IMG/VR virus record: IMGVR_UViG_3300007734_000522
Location: 1 to 25,950 of that record
Source: a virus
Length of the DNA: 25,950 nt
Direction: 5' to 3' (one strand)
The notes under the pieces are model-generated. The model did no database searches and was not told the origin of the DNA. It saw nothing but the letters and a program-made list of their open reading frames with translations. The position numbers and the translations under genes are program-made. The first letter of the stretch is position 1. Each line of letters opens with the position of its first letter. This document shows positions 1-6,744 of this stretch, piece by piece.

Positions 1-37
1 TATATATATCTTTTAATTTATTTATTTGTTCTTCCAT
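1..37 (-). CDS. Partial gene after the portal (first 12 residues only)
   Basis: A start codon at 37 on the minus strand opens a frame reading MEEQINKLKDIY and runs off the left edge. The start is supported by an AAGGAA ribosome-binding site about 7 bases upstream and by its position 18 bases after the portal stop, in the same direction. In T7-like podoviruses the gene after the portal usually encodes the scaffolding protein, followed by the capsid. That makes scaffold a reasonable guess here, but the visible part is too short to show it. Confidence 0.55.
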   Translation of the reverse strand, partial: MEEQINKLKDIY

Positions 38-55
38 GTATTTTCCTTGCTGTTG

Positions 56-1684
56 TTATTCTTGTGGTGCTACTAAAGCCTTAGCCTCCTCAGGTAATGC
101 TTTTGCTAAAGGTGCAATTTGTCCACCAGCTTTTGCTATTTGTTGCATTTGAGCAAATTGCTGTGCTTGTTGAGCTTGTTGTTGTTTTTGTTGTCTAATT
201 GCATTAACTTCACCTCTAGAATTTAAAACTTTAGCAGGAACTCCAACAATATCGGCTAAGTGAATAATTAAATTATCTATATTAATATAATCAAATACTG
301 GAGCAACATTTGATAATGATCCAAGTATTTCTATTGCTCTCATAATAGATTGTAATTCAGAAGTCTTCTGAGCTTTAGCTAATGGTGATACATATTCAAT
401 TTGAATATCTTGACCATTTAAAAAATCAGGAACTGGTCTAAATAATTTTTTTCTAAGTAATATTGCAAATGTTCTATCAATCATTGGTCTAAGTAATTCC
501 GATTGTAATCTTCCAAGAACTGGACCCAATAATCTCATCTTCTCTTCGTTACGCTGAACAACTTCTGTTGCAGTCATTTGTGGACCATTCTGCATCATTA
601 ATTGATTTACATAGAATGTATCTCTAATTGCATTTCTTCTTTGCTCTTCCATATTTAATCCGAGTGGATTATTTGCACCAATGTTTAATGGTTCAATTCT
701 ATCTCTTGTTCCAGCTCTATAAAAATTTAATCCACCTGGAATTGTTCTTACTGGTAATATAAATCCATCATCAGGAACTAATAGTGGAGGATCAACTTGT
801 TTTTGTGCAGCTTTAATCGTTGTCTTAGACATTTCATTTAACATCTTAACATCTGGCAATGCAGTCATTGCAGGAGATCTTCCATATATTTCAAATGATG
901 CTTTTAAATAACGTGGCACAACATAAGGGAACTCGTTAAATCCTGATTGAGATATTTCATGTTTAGTTTCTGGTTCAATATAGCAAGAAGCAAATGGCAT
1001 ATTCTTGTTATCTTTTTTTCTAGGATCATAATTTTCTCTTGGATAAACAACATGTAGGATTGTAACTTCTTCGTATGGATCTTTTAATGCTATGCCTATT
1101 GTTGTTTTAGAAACATTTTTTTCACCAAACTGTTGAATACAAGCACGAGCTGTTAATTTAAACTTTCTAAATACTGTATCTACTTTTCCTTTATTGTTTT
1201 CTGAAATATAAATTTCACCAATATGTCTTGTTGAAAATCTAACTACATCATCTTCATCTTCTTCAATGAACATCGCTGCTGTACCAAAAGTAATTAGATC
1301 GTGATACAGTTCAAATATTTCTTGTTGGAAGTTTGATCTATTAAATGCTTCATACATTTTTTCAGTTGAATCTTCTAACCATTCTTTAGCAACATCTTCA
1401 TCTGGCAAATCTGTATTTTTAAATTTTAATGAAAACCATGGTGTAGATGGATTAGTAAGCATACCATGAAGGGATGCTGCTAATAATTCAACAGCATGTA
1501 AAGGTGATGAATCAAATATTAATTCAGATCTTTTATCTCCTGGTGATCTTCTTTTCGTTACATCTGCTTTTCTTGGCATCATGTAATCTGATACTTCTTG
1601 CCAATGCGATTCCCACGTTTGTCTTTGTGTTACTAATTTTCCAAATCTCTTTAAGAGATCTTTTACTAAATCTGTTTCACCCAT
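56..1684 (-). CDS. Portal (head-to-tail connector) protein
   Basis: The 542-residue protein matches podovirus head-to-tail connecting proteins (gp8-like family) in length and pattern. The N-terminus carries the typical W-x-E-(V/I)-S-x-Y-x-P region (residues about 24-38), then a D-S-x-x-x-x-A-(V/I) helix and the TNPSTPWF motif near residue 80. As a dodecamer it would form the DNA channel at the unique capsid vertex and hold the tail. The last 50 residues are Gln/Ala-rich, as is common in connectors of this group. It is downstream of the large terminase in the same minus-strand unit, and an AGGA ribosome site precedes the ATG at 1684. Family assignment is strong; the oligomeric role is family knowledge. 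Confidence 0.93.
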   Translation of the reverse strand: MGETDLVKDLLKRFGKLVTQRQTWESHWQEVSDYMMPRKADVTKRRSPGDKRSELIFDSSPLHAVELLAASLHGMLTNPSTPWFSLKFKNTDLPDEDVAKEWLEDSTEKMYEAFNRSNFQQEIFELYHDLITFGTAAMFIEEDEDDVVRFSTRHIGEIYISENNKGKVDTVFRKFKLTARACIQQFGEKNVSKTTIGIALKDPYEEVTILHVVYPRENYDPRKKDNKNMPFASCYIEPETKHEISQSGFNEFPYVVPRYLKASFEIYGRSPAMTALPDVKMLNEMSKTTIKAAQKQVDPPLLVPDDGFILPVRTIPGGLNFYRAGTRDRIEPLNIGANNPLGLNMEEQRRNAIRDTFYVNQLMMQNGPQMTATEVVQRNEEKMRLLGPVLGRLQSELLRPMIDRTFAILLRKKLFRPVPDFLNGQDIQIEYVSPLAKAQKTSELQSIMRAIEILGSLSNVAPVFDYINIDNLIIHLADIVGVPAKVLNSRGEVNAIRQQKQQQAQQAQQFAQMQQIAKAGGQIAPLAKALPEEAKALVAPQE

Positions 1685-1687
1685 TAA

Positions 1688-1930
1688 TTATCCTAGTAAG
1701 GTTGGTGTGCCTAAAGTTGCACCTTGTTCAACACCTGCTGCACCAGTTAATATTGTAGCTGATCTTCCACGTCTTCTTCTTTTTAATCCTGTAGCATCAG
1801 TTGCTGTTGCTTGAGAAACTTCTGCAGTTGTTGGTGCAGATGAAACAGCTTGTGATGTAACTTGTTGTGCAACAGCTTGTTGATTAGATGGTGATACAAA
1901 ACTAGCTATTGGTCTAACGACTGCTCCCAT
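1688..1930 (-). CDS. Small protein with RGRSATILT / TLLG tail, paralogue of the next gene
   Basis: An 80-residue protein between terminase and portal. The first half is Ala/Gln/Ser/Thr-rich and probably disordered. The second half has an arginine cluster (KRRRRGRSATILT) and ends in PTLLG. The neighbouring 70-residue protein has the same basic-cluster, ATIL/STIL and TLLG order, so the two look like a tandem duplication. Small proteins with an RGRASTIL...TLLG ending are common beside portals in marine podoviruses and are assumed to be head-completion or virion accessory proteins. Their function is unknown to me. Only 3 bases separate it from the portal start. Confidence 0.8.
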   Translation of the reverse strand: MGAVVRPIASFVSPSNQQAVAQQVTSQAVSSAPTTAEVSQATATDATGLKRRRRGRSATILTGAAGVEQGATLGTPTLLG

Positions 1931-1931
1931 A

Positions 1932-2144
1932 TTATGATCCTAATAAAGTTTTTTTCTCTGTAGTAGCTTCTTCAGCTAATGGAGAAGTTAATATTGTAGA
2001 TGCTCTACCTTTACGTCTTCTTTCAATAGCATCTTGTTCAGCTTTTATTTTTGCTTCTTCTTCTGCAGTAAGTTTATTTGTTGGTGCAGGTGGCAAAGGT
2101 TGCACAGGTGGCAAACTTGGCATCTTTGGCATTAAAAATCCCAT
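1932..2144 (-). CDS. Small proline-rich protein with RGRASTILT / TLLG tail
   Basis: A 70-residue protein with a Pro-rich N-terminus (PSLPPVQPLPPAP), a charged helix, the basic motif ERRRKGRASTILT and a C-terminal KTLLGS. It is a paralogue of the adjacent 80-residue protein, with the same C-terminal motif order but an unrelated N-terminal half. It lies 2 bases after the large terminase stop and 1 base before the next gene, so it is translated as part of the packaging/portal unit. The C-terminal TLLG may be a docking peptide; that is inference. Confidence 0.8.
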   Translation of the reverse strand: MGFLMPKMPSLPPVQPLPPAPTNKLTAEEEAKIKAEQDAIERRRKGRASTILTSPLAEEATTEKKTLLGS

Positions 2145-2146
2145 AA

Positions 2147-3460
2147 TTATAAAATCCTATATTCGTTATCAGCTACACTTTGTGGTGCAGATTGTCTAGT
2201 ATTTATTTCTTGGATTCCAACTGCAAGGTAACGCATTGCATCACAAGCGTGAGAACTCCAATCATGTACAGGCTTAGATCTAAACATTCTGTTTTTATCT
2301 ATAAACTTCCTATGGTAGTGTCTTAACGCATCTATTAGTTTTTTGCAACTGTCTGTATCAATCCAACATCTAGGTAATAACATTGTGGTTGCATGGATAC
2401 CATCTTCAAATGGAATCTTAGGTACAACTTTAAAATTAATACCCAATTGATAAGCCACCTCACGTCTTGTTTTACCATTACTAAAATCAGTAACTTCAAT
2501 ATCATGGGGTGCATAATGATCTTTATAAACGTAATCTTTGCTTTGTAGCATTTGAATATAGTGAGGTAATCCTTGACCACGTTCTTCGTAATAATCAATA
2601 ATATTTATGGCTCTTCCCATTTGTTGAAAGAATATAACTGCTGAATGATCGGATACACCTAGATCCCAAGCTGTAGAAACAGGTAAGGATGGATCATAAG
2701 GAACTCTTGTTAGTTGCTTAGCATCTTCCATTTTAGCAACTACATCTCCATAAACCGCACCTTCAATATTTGCGATCCAATCACATTCAAACTCTTGTTG
2801 GTATTTCTTTTCACCCATGACTTTCTTTGCAGCCGCTAATTCTGCATCATCTACTATTTTAGTTTCAGATGCTTTGGCTTTATAGTTAAACCATTCTTTA
2901 TCGCCTTGTGCATGTTGGTAGAGTTCATAGAAGTTATTATTTGTTCCTTGTGGTGTACCTATAAATACGCACCATCCTTTTCTATCGGAGAGTGCTGGTC
3001 TTATAATTTCAGTAAATAGTTTTCCTTGTACATTGGCATACTCATCAATGACACAGCCATCTAGATAGATACCTCTTAATCCATCTGAGTTCTCTGAACC
3101 TAATAATGTTATTCTTGAACCATTAGGTAGATCACAACGTAATTCTGTTTCATTGAATTTAACATCAGGAATTAATGAGGTGTATTGTTTAATATAATCC
3201 CAAGCAATAGATTTAGCTTGTTTAAAGGTAGGTGCAATATAAGCATATCTTGGATTAATGTTTGTAGATCTTAATGCTGACATTAATAGATGGTTAATCA
3301 TACATACTGTTTTGCCAAACCTTCTATGGCAGACTAATACAGACCACCTTTTTTTCATTAGTTTAAAATGTAATCTGGTCTGTTCTCTTCTTGGTGTGTA
3401 AGGAATTTTATATTCTGCGTTAGTTGATTTTATAATTGTTTCGGTTATTGGCGTTAGCAT
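2147..3460 (-). CDS. terL: Terminase large subunit
   Basis: A 437-residue packaging motor. ATPase motifs are visible in order: Walker A HRRFGKT (45-51), Walker B CVIDE (136-140) and the coupling motif FIGTPQG (about 166-172). The RNase H-like nuclease follows with D256 in AWDLG, D261, and D407 in HACDAMRYL. It cuts concatemeric DNA and pumps it through the portal using ATP. It begins the packaging/portal gene run, preceded only by a 69-residue protein. The small subunit is not adjacent: it lies 2.8 kb away behind a block of opposite-strand genes. Confidence 0.97.
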   Translation of the reverse strand: MLTPITETIIKSTNAEYKIPYTPRREQTRLHFKLMKKRWSVLVCHRRFGKTVCMINHLLMSALRSTNINPRYAYIAPTFKQAKSIAWDYIKQYTSLIPDVKFNETELRCDLPNGSRITLLGSENSDGLRGIYLDGCVIDEYANVQGKLFTEIIRPALSDRKGWCVFIGTPQGTNNNFYELYQHAQGDKEWFNYKAKASETKIVDDAELAAAKKVMGEKKYQQEFECDWIANIEGAVYGDVVAKMEDAKQLTRVPYDPSLPVSTAWDLGVSDHSAVIFFQQMGRAINIIDYYEERGQGLPHYIQMLQSKDYVYKDHYAPHDIEVTDFSNGKTRREVAYQLGINFKVVPKIPFEDGIHATTMLLPRCWIDTDSCKKLIDALRHYHRKFIDKNRMFRSKPVHDWSSHACDAMRYLAVGIQEINTRQSAPQSVADNEYRIL

Positions 3461-3462
3461 AA

Positions 3463-3672
3463 CTAATGGATTGCCTTAGACTTGGCATCATTAATGATAG
3501 CGTTTTCAATATTGAGTAACATCATTAACCAAGAACTAAATATGGCTGAATGCTCTTTGTTTTCAAAGCCTGTGAACTTAACTGTTATTGAATTATCTTT
3601 CTCAATAAAGACAACAGCCTTTACATTTGTATTATAAAAATCTTCATCATCTTGGTGCATGATACTGTTCAT
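3463..3672 (-). CDS. Hypothetical 69-residue protein, first gene of the terminase unit
   Basis: The protein has an acidic start (MHQDDEDF), a likely two-stranded beta segment (VVFIEKDNSITVKFTGF) and a C-terminal helix. I do not recognise the family. It ends 2 bases before the terminase start. There is no Shine-Dalgarno sequence upstream of ATG 3672. Instead an 18-nt element ending at this ATG is nearly identical to one ending at the gene start at 16243 (see the promoter entry). An alternative start at residue 5 has no better ribosome site. Confidence 0.75.
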   Translation of the reverse strand: MNSIMHQDDEDFYNTNVKAVVFIEKDNSITVKFTGFENKEHSAIFSSWLMMLLNIENAIINDAKSKAIH

Positions 3673-3687
3673 ATACTATCTATAGTG
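3670..3687 (-). promoter_or_regulatory. CACTATAG element ending at the gene start (candidate phage late promoter)
   Basis: On the minus strand the 18 bases read CACTATAGATAGTATATG, the last three being the start codon. A copy at 16241-16258 differs at only 3 positions, all A/G. CACTATAG is the core of T7-family RNA polymerase promoters. If initiation is at the G after TATA, the leader would be only 8 bases. No phage RNA polymerase gene is in the window, so promoter function is an inference. Confidence 0.5.
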
Positions 3688-4300
3688 TTTTACTAATATA
3701 TAAAAAGGTGGGTCAGGCAAAGGAAAAGGTGGTGGGTTGTTTTTGGGATATACCCATTGTGCGTTTTGGAATTTGACTGTGGTGGGATTGGCGGCAAACT
3801 GACTATGTGGCTACAATGCTGTGGAAGGCTATGTGGCTAAGGGTATCCTAATAAGTCCCATTATAACGTAATTGCGTTGTGCGAGTGGTTTTTGGGTGCT
3901 ATGGGTTATACGTAATTTAAAATTAGCCGAGCTTATAGATATATAGATCGTTTAGTCTGATAACTTTTTATTATCACTGTAAATTAAATAGCAACCTATA
4001 CGATAAACTGTTGCATTAATATCACAGTGTTGCATATCCGCTACAAATACACACAATGCAAATGAGCTGGTTGTATTAATAAATAGGAACATTATTTGAT
4101 CTTTATTTCATTTAATCTTTAATACTTACCCACACAATTAAAGGTTTTGTTTCTATTATTGTTTTTAATTGGTTTATATTTAATTCTATTTATTCAATCT
4201 TTAAGTTAGTCTGTTGATAATCTGGTCCAATGTTCCAGGATATATTCTTGGATCTTTTCTTTTCTATTAATCTTTTCTATTTGTCTTATTTTTCTTTTTG

Positions 4301-4330
4301 GCGATTTTATTAGGTTTAAAAATAAATCGC
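4301..4330. repeat. Inverted repeat (GCGATTT hairpin)
   Basis: GCGATTTTATT (4301-4311) pairs with AATAAATCGC (4321-4330) with one bulged T and a 9-base loop. It lies in the leader region of the plus-strand early genes. There is no upstream plus-strand gene to terminate, so an operator or leader structure is more likely than a terminator. Confidence 0.45.
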
Positions 4331-4397
4331 TTTAAATTCAATAGCTTAATATTTTTATTCATTTTATATATTTACATTAATATTATTATATCCTAAA

Positions 4398-4411
4398 TGG
4401 TTATTAAACAA
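4398..4411 (+). promoter_or_regulatory. TGGTTATTAAACAA leader repeat, copy 1
   Basis: The exact 14-mer TGGTTATTAAACAA recurs at 9965-9978. In both places it lies 13 to 15 bases before the start codon of the first gene of a plus-strand unit and just after a run of alternating A/T. Shorter TGGTTAT matches occur at 4972 and 9912, both in promoter regions. It may be an operator or a shared transcription start region. Confidence 0.45.
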
Positions 4412-4425
4412 CTTAAGGAGTAAAT

Positions 4426-4593
4426 ATGAATAGAGAAATGTTAAGTGAAGCATCTACTAACTGGGATGTTTATATTAAGGAATGTTTAGAAGTGGCAACT
4501 TCAAGTATAACACCTTATAAAATAATACCTTATAAAAATGGTAAAGGTATTAAACAAGCAATAGTTGAAAAACAAATTAAGGAGGTTGCTTAA
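4426..4593 (+). CDS. Hypothetical 55-residue protein, first early gene
   Basis: The frame begins MNREMLSEAS and ends KQIKEVA, with a strong TAAGGAG ribosome site 5 bases before the ATG. Its stop overlaps the next start (TAATG), which supports it as the first gene of the rightward unit. It is a soluble, mixed-charge small protein of no recognisable family. Position next to the divergent regulatory region suggests an early host-takeover gene. Confidence 0.8.
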   Translation: MNREMLSEASTNWDVYIKECLEVATSSITPYKIIPYKNGKGIKQAIVEKQIKEVA

Positions 4594-4889
4594 TGTTTAA
4601 AGTTGGAGATAAGTACACAAAAAAAGATGGCACAGTTAAAACTATAACATTGTTTGATCAGATAGCTGCTTTAGGTGGTGTTGATTTAAAAAAAGCATCT
4701 TCTAATCAAATTGGAGATATTAAACAGTGGAATAGATTTGACAGGTTTGTTCATGGCTTTATGGTTTGTACTAGAATGTTAAGAACTAAAGCTGGTAAGA
4801 AATTATTAAAGGAATGTAATATTGAAATTAATAATCTTACTATGGAACAAATTTTAGAAGATTATAAAACAGTTAATAATATTGCATAA
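4593..4889 (+). CDS. Hypothetical 98-residue early protein
   Basis: The protein starts with VGDKYTKKDGTVKTITLFDQI, suggesting a small beta hairpin, followed by mostly helical sequence with a basic patch (RMLRTKAGKKLLKE, about residues 61-74). No family is recognised. It is translationally coupled to the preceding gene through TAATG, and its upstream GGAGG lies inside that gene. It is the last gene before a pair of hairpins at 4899-4951, so 4426-4889 may be a two-gene transcript. Confidence 0.85.
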   Translation: MFKVGDKYTKKDGTVKTITLFDQIAALGGVDLKKASSNQIGDIKQWNRFDRFVHGFMVCTRMLRTKAGKKLLKECNIEINNLTMEQILEDYKTVNNIA

Positions 4890-4898
4890 CTTTAGGAA

Positions 4899-4930
4899 CT
4901 TATAACCCTGGAATTATCTAGGGTTATAGG
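4899..4930. terminator. Strong hairpin between early units
   Basis: TATAACCCT (4901-4909) pairs with AGGGTTATA (4920-4928), and the pairing extends inward and outward with two G-U pairs to about 14 bp around an ATTA loop. It lies 10 bases after the stop of the gene ending at 4889. No T-run follows, so termination is uncertain; it could also block read-through or protect an mRNA end. Confidence 0.45.
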
Positions 4931-4951
4931 ATCTTAAAATAAATTAAGATC
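4930..4951. repeat. Second perfect hairpin, directly upstream of a promoter
   Basis: GATCTTAA (4930-4937) and TTAAGATC (4944-4951) form a perfect 8-bp inverted repeat around a 6-base loop. It abuts the first hairpin and ends 5 bases before the -35 box at 4957, so it could be an operator as well as part of a terminator. Confidence 0.5.
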
Positions 4952-4956
4952 TATAC

Positions 4957-4986
4957 TTGACATAACTTTATTGGTTATGATAGTAT
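4957..4986 (+). promoter_or_regulatory. Sigma70-type promoter for the 5016 unit
   Basis: A perfect -35 TTGACA (4957-4962), an 18-base spacer and a -10-like TAGTAT (4981-4986) precede the gene at 5016. The spacer contains TGGTTAT, shared with other promoter regions in this window. The leader then carries ACAACTGAAAGGG (4996-5008), which recurs exactly at 13059-13071. Confidence 0.65.
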
Positions 4987-5015
4987 ATAAATATAACAAC
5001 TGAAAGGGTTATAAA

Positions 5016-5255
5016 ATGACAAACATTGTACAAGTAAACTTAGAAGCATTTGGTTTTAGAGAGCTTGATATTGCAAGTAAACTATTATCAGCTGTTTCAA
5101 AATATGGTTATCCAGAAGATTTTTCAGATTCTGGAATATCTTTAGCGTTTAATACAAACTCAGGTTATGTATTTTTAACAAACGATGACTATCAAGTTTT
5201 GTTGTTAGAGAATGGTAAGCTAACAATATTAAACGAAGACGAGGAGGCTGCATAA
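5016..5255 (+). CDS. Conserved small phage protein with NSGYVFLTNDDYQV motif
   Basis: A 79-residue protein with a helical N-terminal half and the motif NTNSGYVFLTNDDYQVLLL, followed by an acidic tail (NEDEEAA). From memory, small proteins with an N-S-G-x-V-F-L-T-(D/N)-x-D-Y signature are widespread in phages and proteobacteria without a known function. It is the first gene after a strong host-type promoter with a GAAAGGG ribosome site, which fits high early expression. Confidence 0.88.
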   Translation: MTNIVQVNLEAFGFRELDIASKLLSAVSKYGYPEDFSDSGISLAFNTNSGYVFLTNDDYQVLLLENGKLTILNEDEEAA

Positions 5256-5374
5256 TGTTTAATAGATCCGACTTAAAAGCATTATTGGCAACAGCTATAA
5301 TTATTCTTCTTGGCTATGCTTCAATTCATTTGATTGTGTATCTAGGTGAATATTTTAAATTAACAACATACTAA
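5255..5374 (+). CDS. Single-span membrane protein, 39 residues
   Basis: The frame reads MFNRSDLKAL and then a hydrophobic segment of about 20 residues (LATAIIILLGYASIHLIVYL) with a short polar tail. It starts inside a TAATG overlap with the previous gene and has GAGGAGG upstream. It is probably an inner-membrane micro-protein; no family is recognised. Confidence 0.75.
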   Translation: MFNRSDLKALLATAIIILLGYASIHLIVYLGEYFKLTTY

Positions 5375-5388
5375 TGAAAGGGAAAACA

Positions 5389-5553
5389 ATGAATAAAGAA
5401 TATAAATCTGAACACATGTTAAAAGATAAACTATGTCATAATTGTTTATCTAATCTCTATGTAGAAATACATAAAGACATAGACTATCCTTATGTATGCT
5501 TAACTTGTGATGAAAATATGTATGAGTTTGAAACAATAAAGGAGGTAGCATAA
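5389..5553 (+). CDS. Small zinc-ribbon-like protein, 54 residues
   Basis: Two CxxC pairs are visible, CHNC (about residues 16-19) and CLTC (37-40), separated by 17 residues, as in a zinc ribbon or rubredoxin-like knuckle. Such small proteins often bind nucleic acid or host polymerase; that role is inference. The start has AAAGGG 9 bases upstream, and the stop overlaps the next ATG (TAATG). Confidence 0.78.
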   Translation: MNKEYKSEHMLKDKLCHNCLSNLYVEIHKDIDYPYVCLTCDENMYEFETIKEVA

Positions 5554-5756
5554 TGACTAAATATAAAATAGCAATCACTCAATATGATAACGAAGTCATA
5601 TTGTTTAAAAATATTAAAGGCGTAGATCATGAAATTGAAAATTTCAAATCTTTAAATGCTTGTACTAGATACCTAAACAAAAACTATAAAAGAATTGATG
5701 CCTATTCTATTAATAAAGATTATGGCATTTATATCAAACAACAGGAGGTACAATAA
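5553..5756 (+). CDS. Hypothetical 67-residue early protein
   Basis: An alternating hydrophobic start (KYKIAITQYDNEVILFKNI) suggests a beta hairpin, followed by a helix and a further strand (YGIYIKQQEVQ). Asn/Lys/Tyr content is high. No family is recognised. It is coupled on both sides by TAATG overlaps, with AGGAGG before the ATG, inside the early plus-strand string. Confidence 0.8.
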   Translation: MTKYKIAITQYDNEVILFKNIKGVDHEIENFKSLNACTRYLNKNYKRIDAYSINKDYGIYIKQQEVQ

Positions 5757-5956
5757 TGATCACAATCCAACAGCTCAAAGAGAAAGTGGCTTTGTTAAAT
5801 GATGAAAAGTTATTAGATCAATTTGATTTATACAATCAGTTTCAATTAAATCAAATTAATGAAATCATTTACAAAAGAATAATTGAATGTGAATTGCAGA
5901 ACAGAAATCTATTGGCACATAAAATAATGGAGGATCAATTTGAATATGCACAATAA
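5756..5956 (+). CDS. Hypothetical 66-residue helical early protein
   Basis: Almost entirely predicted helix, Leu/Gln/Asn-rich (QLKEKVALLNDEKLLDQ, then QFQLNQINEIIYKRI). It could form a small helical bundle or dimer. No family is recognised. The start overlaps the previous stop (ATAATG, with GGAGG upstream), and its 3' end overlaps the following gene by 17 bases. Confidence 0.78.
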   Translation: MITIQQLKEKVALLNDEKLLDQFDLYNQFQLNQINEIIYKRIIECELQNRNLLAHKIMEDQFEYAQ

Positions 5957-6233
5957 AAAAAAGATAATCTTGAATGCAAGTGATGTTGTAAGCAACAGAA
6001 AAATGTTGAGTATTAAACTTAATGTATGGAAGAAATTAATTACTTGCTCAACTCATGAACAAATAACAATCTCAAAACTTATTGGGAAATTAATTGATCA
6101 ATATGTTCAAGATAATAACTATAACATAGATGAAATGTTTAATAATAACCTTGAAATAAATAGATCAGTATTTAAAGAAGATAAACTTATTGAAATACCT
6201 TACAATTTTACAGAAGATAAAATTAATATTTAA
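5940..6233 (+). CDS. Likely ribbon-helix-helix DNA-binding protein
   Basis: The pattern fits an Arc/CopG-type ribbon-helix-helix fold: a short strand KMLSIKLNVWKKLI (residues about 21-34), a first helix, then TISKLIGKLIDQYVQ (about 43-57) as the second helix. Such proteins dimerise and insert the strand into the DNA major groove as repressors. A TTG start at 5940 has GGAGG at ideal spacing, whereas ATG 5946 is too far (12 bases), so TTG is preferred. It is the last gene of the early unit and ends one base from the convergent small terminase gene. The fold is inferred from the pattern only. Confidence 0.62.
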   Translation: MNMHNKKKIILNASDVVSNRKMLSIKLNVWKKLITCSTHEQITISKLIGKLIDQYVQDNNYNIDEMFNNNLEINRSVFKEDKLIEIPYNFTEDKINI

Positions 6234-6234
6234 T

Positions 6235-6744
6235 TTATTTGTCTAAAGGTATTGGCTTTGTTTCATTAAGCTCTTCGGCTTCTAGATCTAGGTATTGCTT
6301 TTGAATTTCTGGACTATCCAACCAAGATACAGTGATATGCTTATTAATATTTTTATTTAATGTTAAATCTTTTTTATCTGAATATAAATCTGAAGTCTTA
6401 CCTGCTAACCAAGTAATGAATTTTGTTTTTTCTCTTATCCAACTAATAAGATTTGGATCTAAAGTATCTTGGTTTATATCGGCTTGGTATATATCGAGCA
6501 ATTTATCGACAATATTCTGGACCCCAATCTTACGAGCTTGTTCAATCTTTGCCTTGATTTCCTTGTTGTTTTCTTGATTCAAGTATTGATAAAACTTGTT
6601 CAAGCTGATCGGTAATGTTCCTTCCTTCTTTATACTTGCTAGTGTTTTTCCTTCGGATAGCTGCTCTAGTACTGTATTTAGAATTGTATCTTCCAAGACT
6701 ATCAACTCTTGGCTTTGCTTTTTGGTAGTAATATTGTCTGACAT
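6235..6744 (-). CDS. terS: Terminase small subunit
   Basis: A 169-residue protein with the order of P22/Sf6-type small terminases: an N-terminal helix-turn-helix region (VLEQLSEGKTLASIKKEG...SLNKFYQYL, residues about 28-57), an oligomerisation helix (EIKAKIEQARKIGVQNIVDKLLDI), the W-I-R-E-K-x-K core (103-109) and a C-terminal beta segment (HITVSWL). It recognises the packaging site and regulates the large subunit. AAGGAT precedes the ATG. Its first 203 bases overlap, in another frame, the end of the upstream 157-residue gene. It is separated from terL by oppositely oriented early genes. Confidence 0.85.
   Translation of the reverse strand: MSDNITTKKQSQELIVLEDTILNTVLEQLSEGKTLASIKKEGTLPISLNKFYQYLNQENNKEIKAKIEQARKIGVQNIVDKLLDIYQADINQDTLDPNLISWIREKTKFITWLAGKTSDLYSDKKDLTLNKNINKHITVSWLDSPEIQKQYLDLEAEELNETKPIPLDK

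Larger units (their letters stand above)
3688..4425. other. Divergent non-coding region with a G-rich half
   Basis: No credible reading frame was found on either strand. From 3701 to 3910 I count 69 G and 25 C (about 45% GC), against a surrounding genome near 30%. The G-rich part has GGTGGG-type runs and an 11-base direct repeat CTATGTGGCTA at 3803 and 3829. From 3975 to 4029 there are nested inverted repeats (CACTGT/ACAGTG outside GCAAC/GTTGC). From about 4250 to 4300 the plus strand is almost all pyrimidine. The region separates leftward packaging genes from rightward early genes, so promoters are expected; an origin, packaging site or structured RNA is possible. Confidence 0.6.

Noticed and set aside
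2335-2598. Second frame inside the large terminase gene
   Set aside because: It lies fully within conserved nuclease-domain coding sequence and shows no ribosome site.
4593-4889. Homology of the 98-residue early protein to a known inhibitor family
   Set aside because: No distinctive motif could be identified, so it is left as hypothetical.
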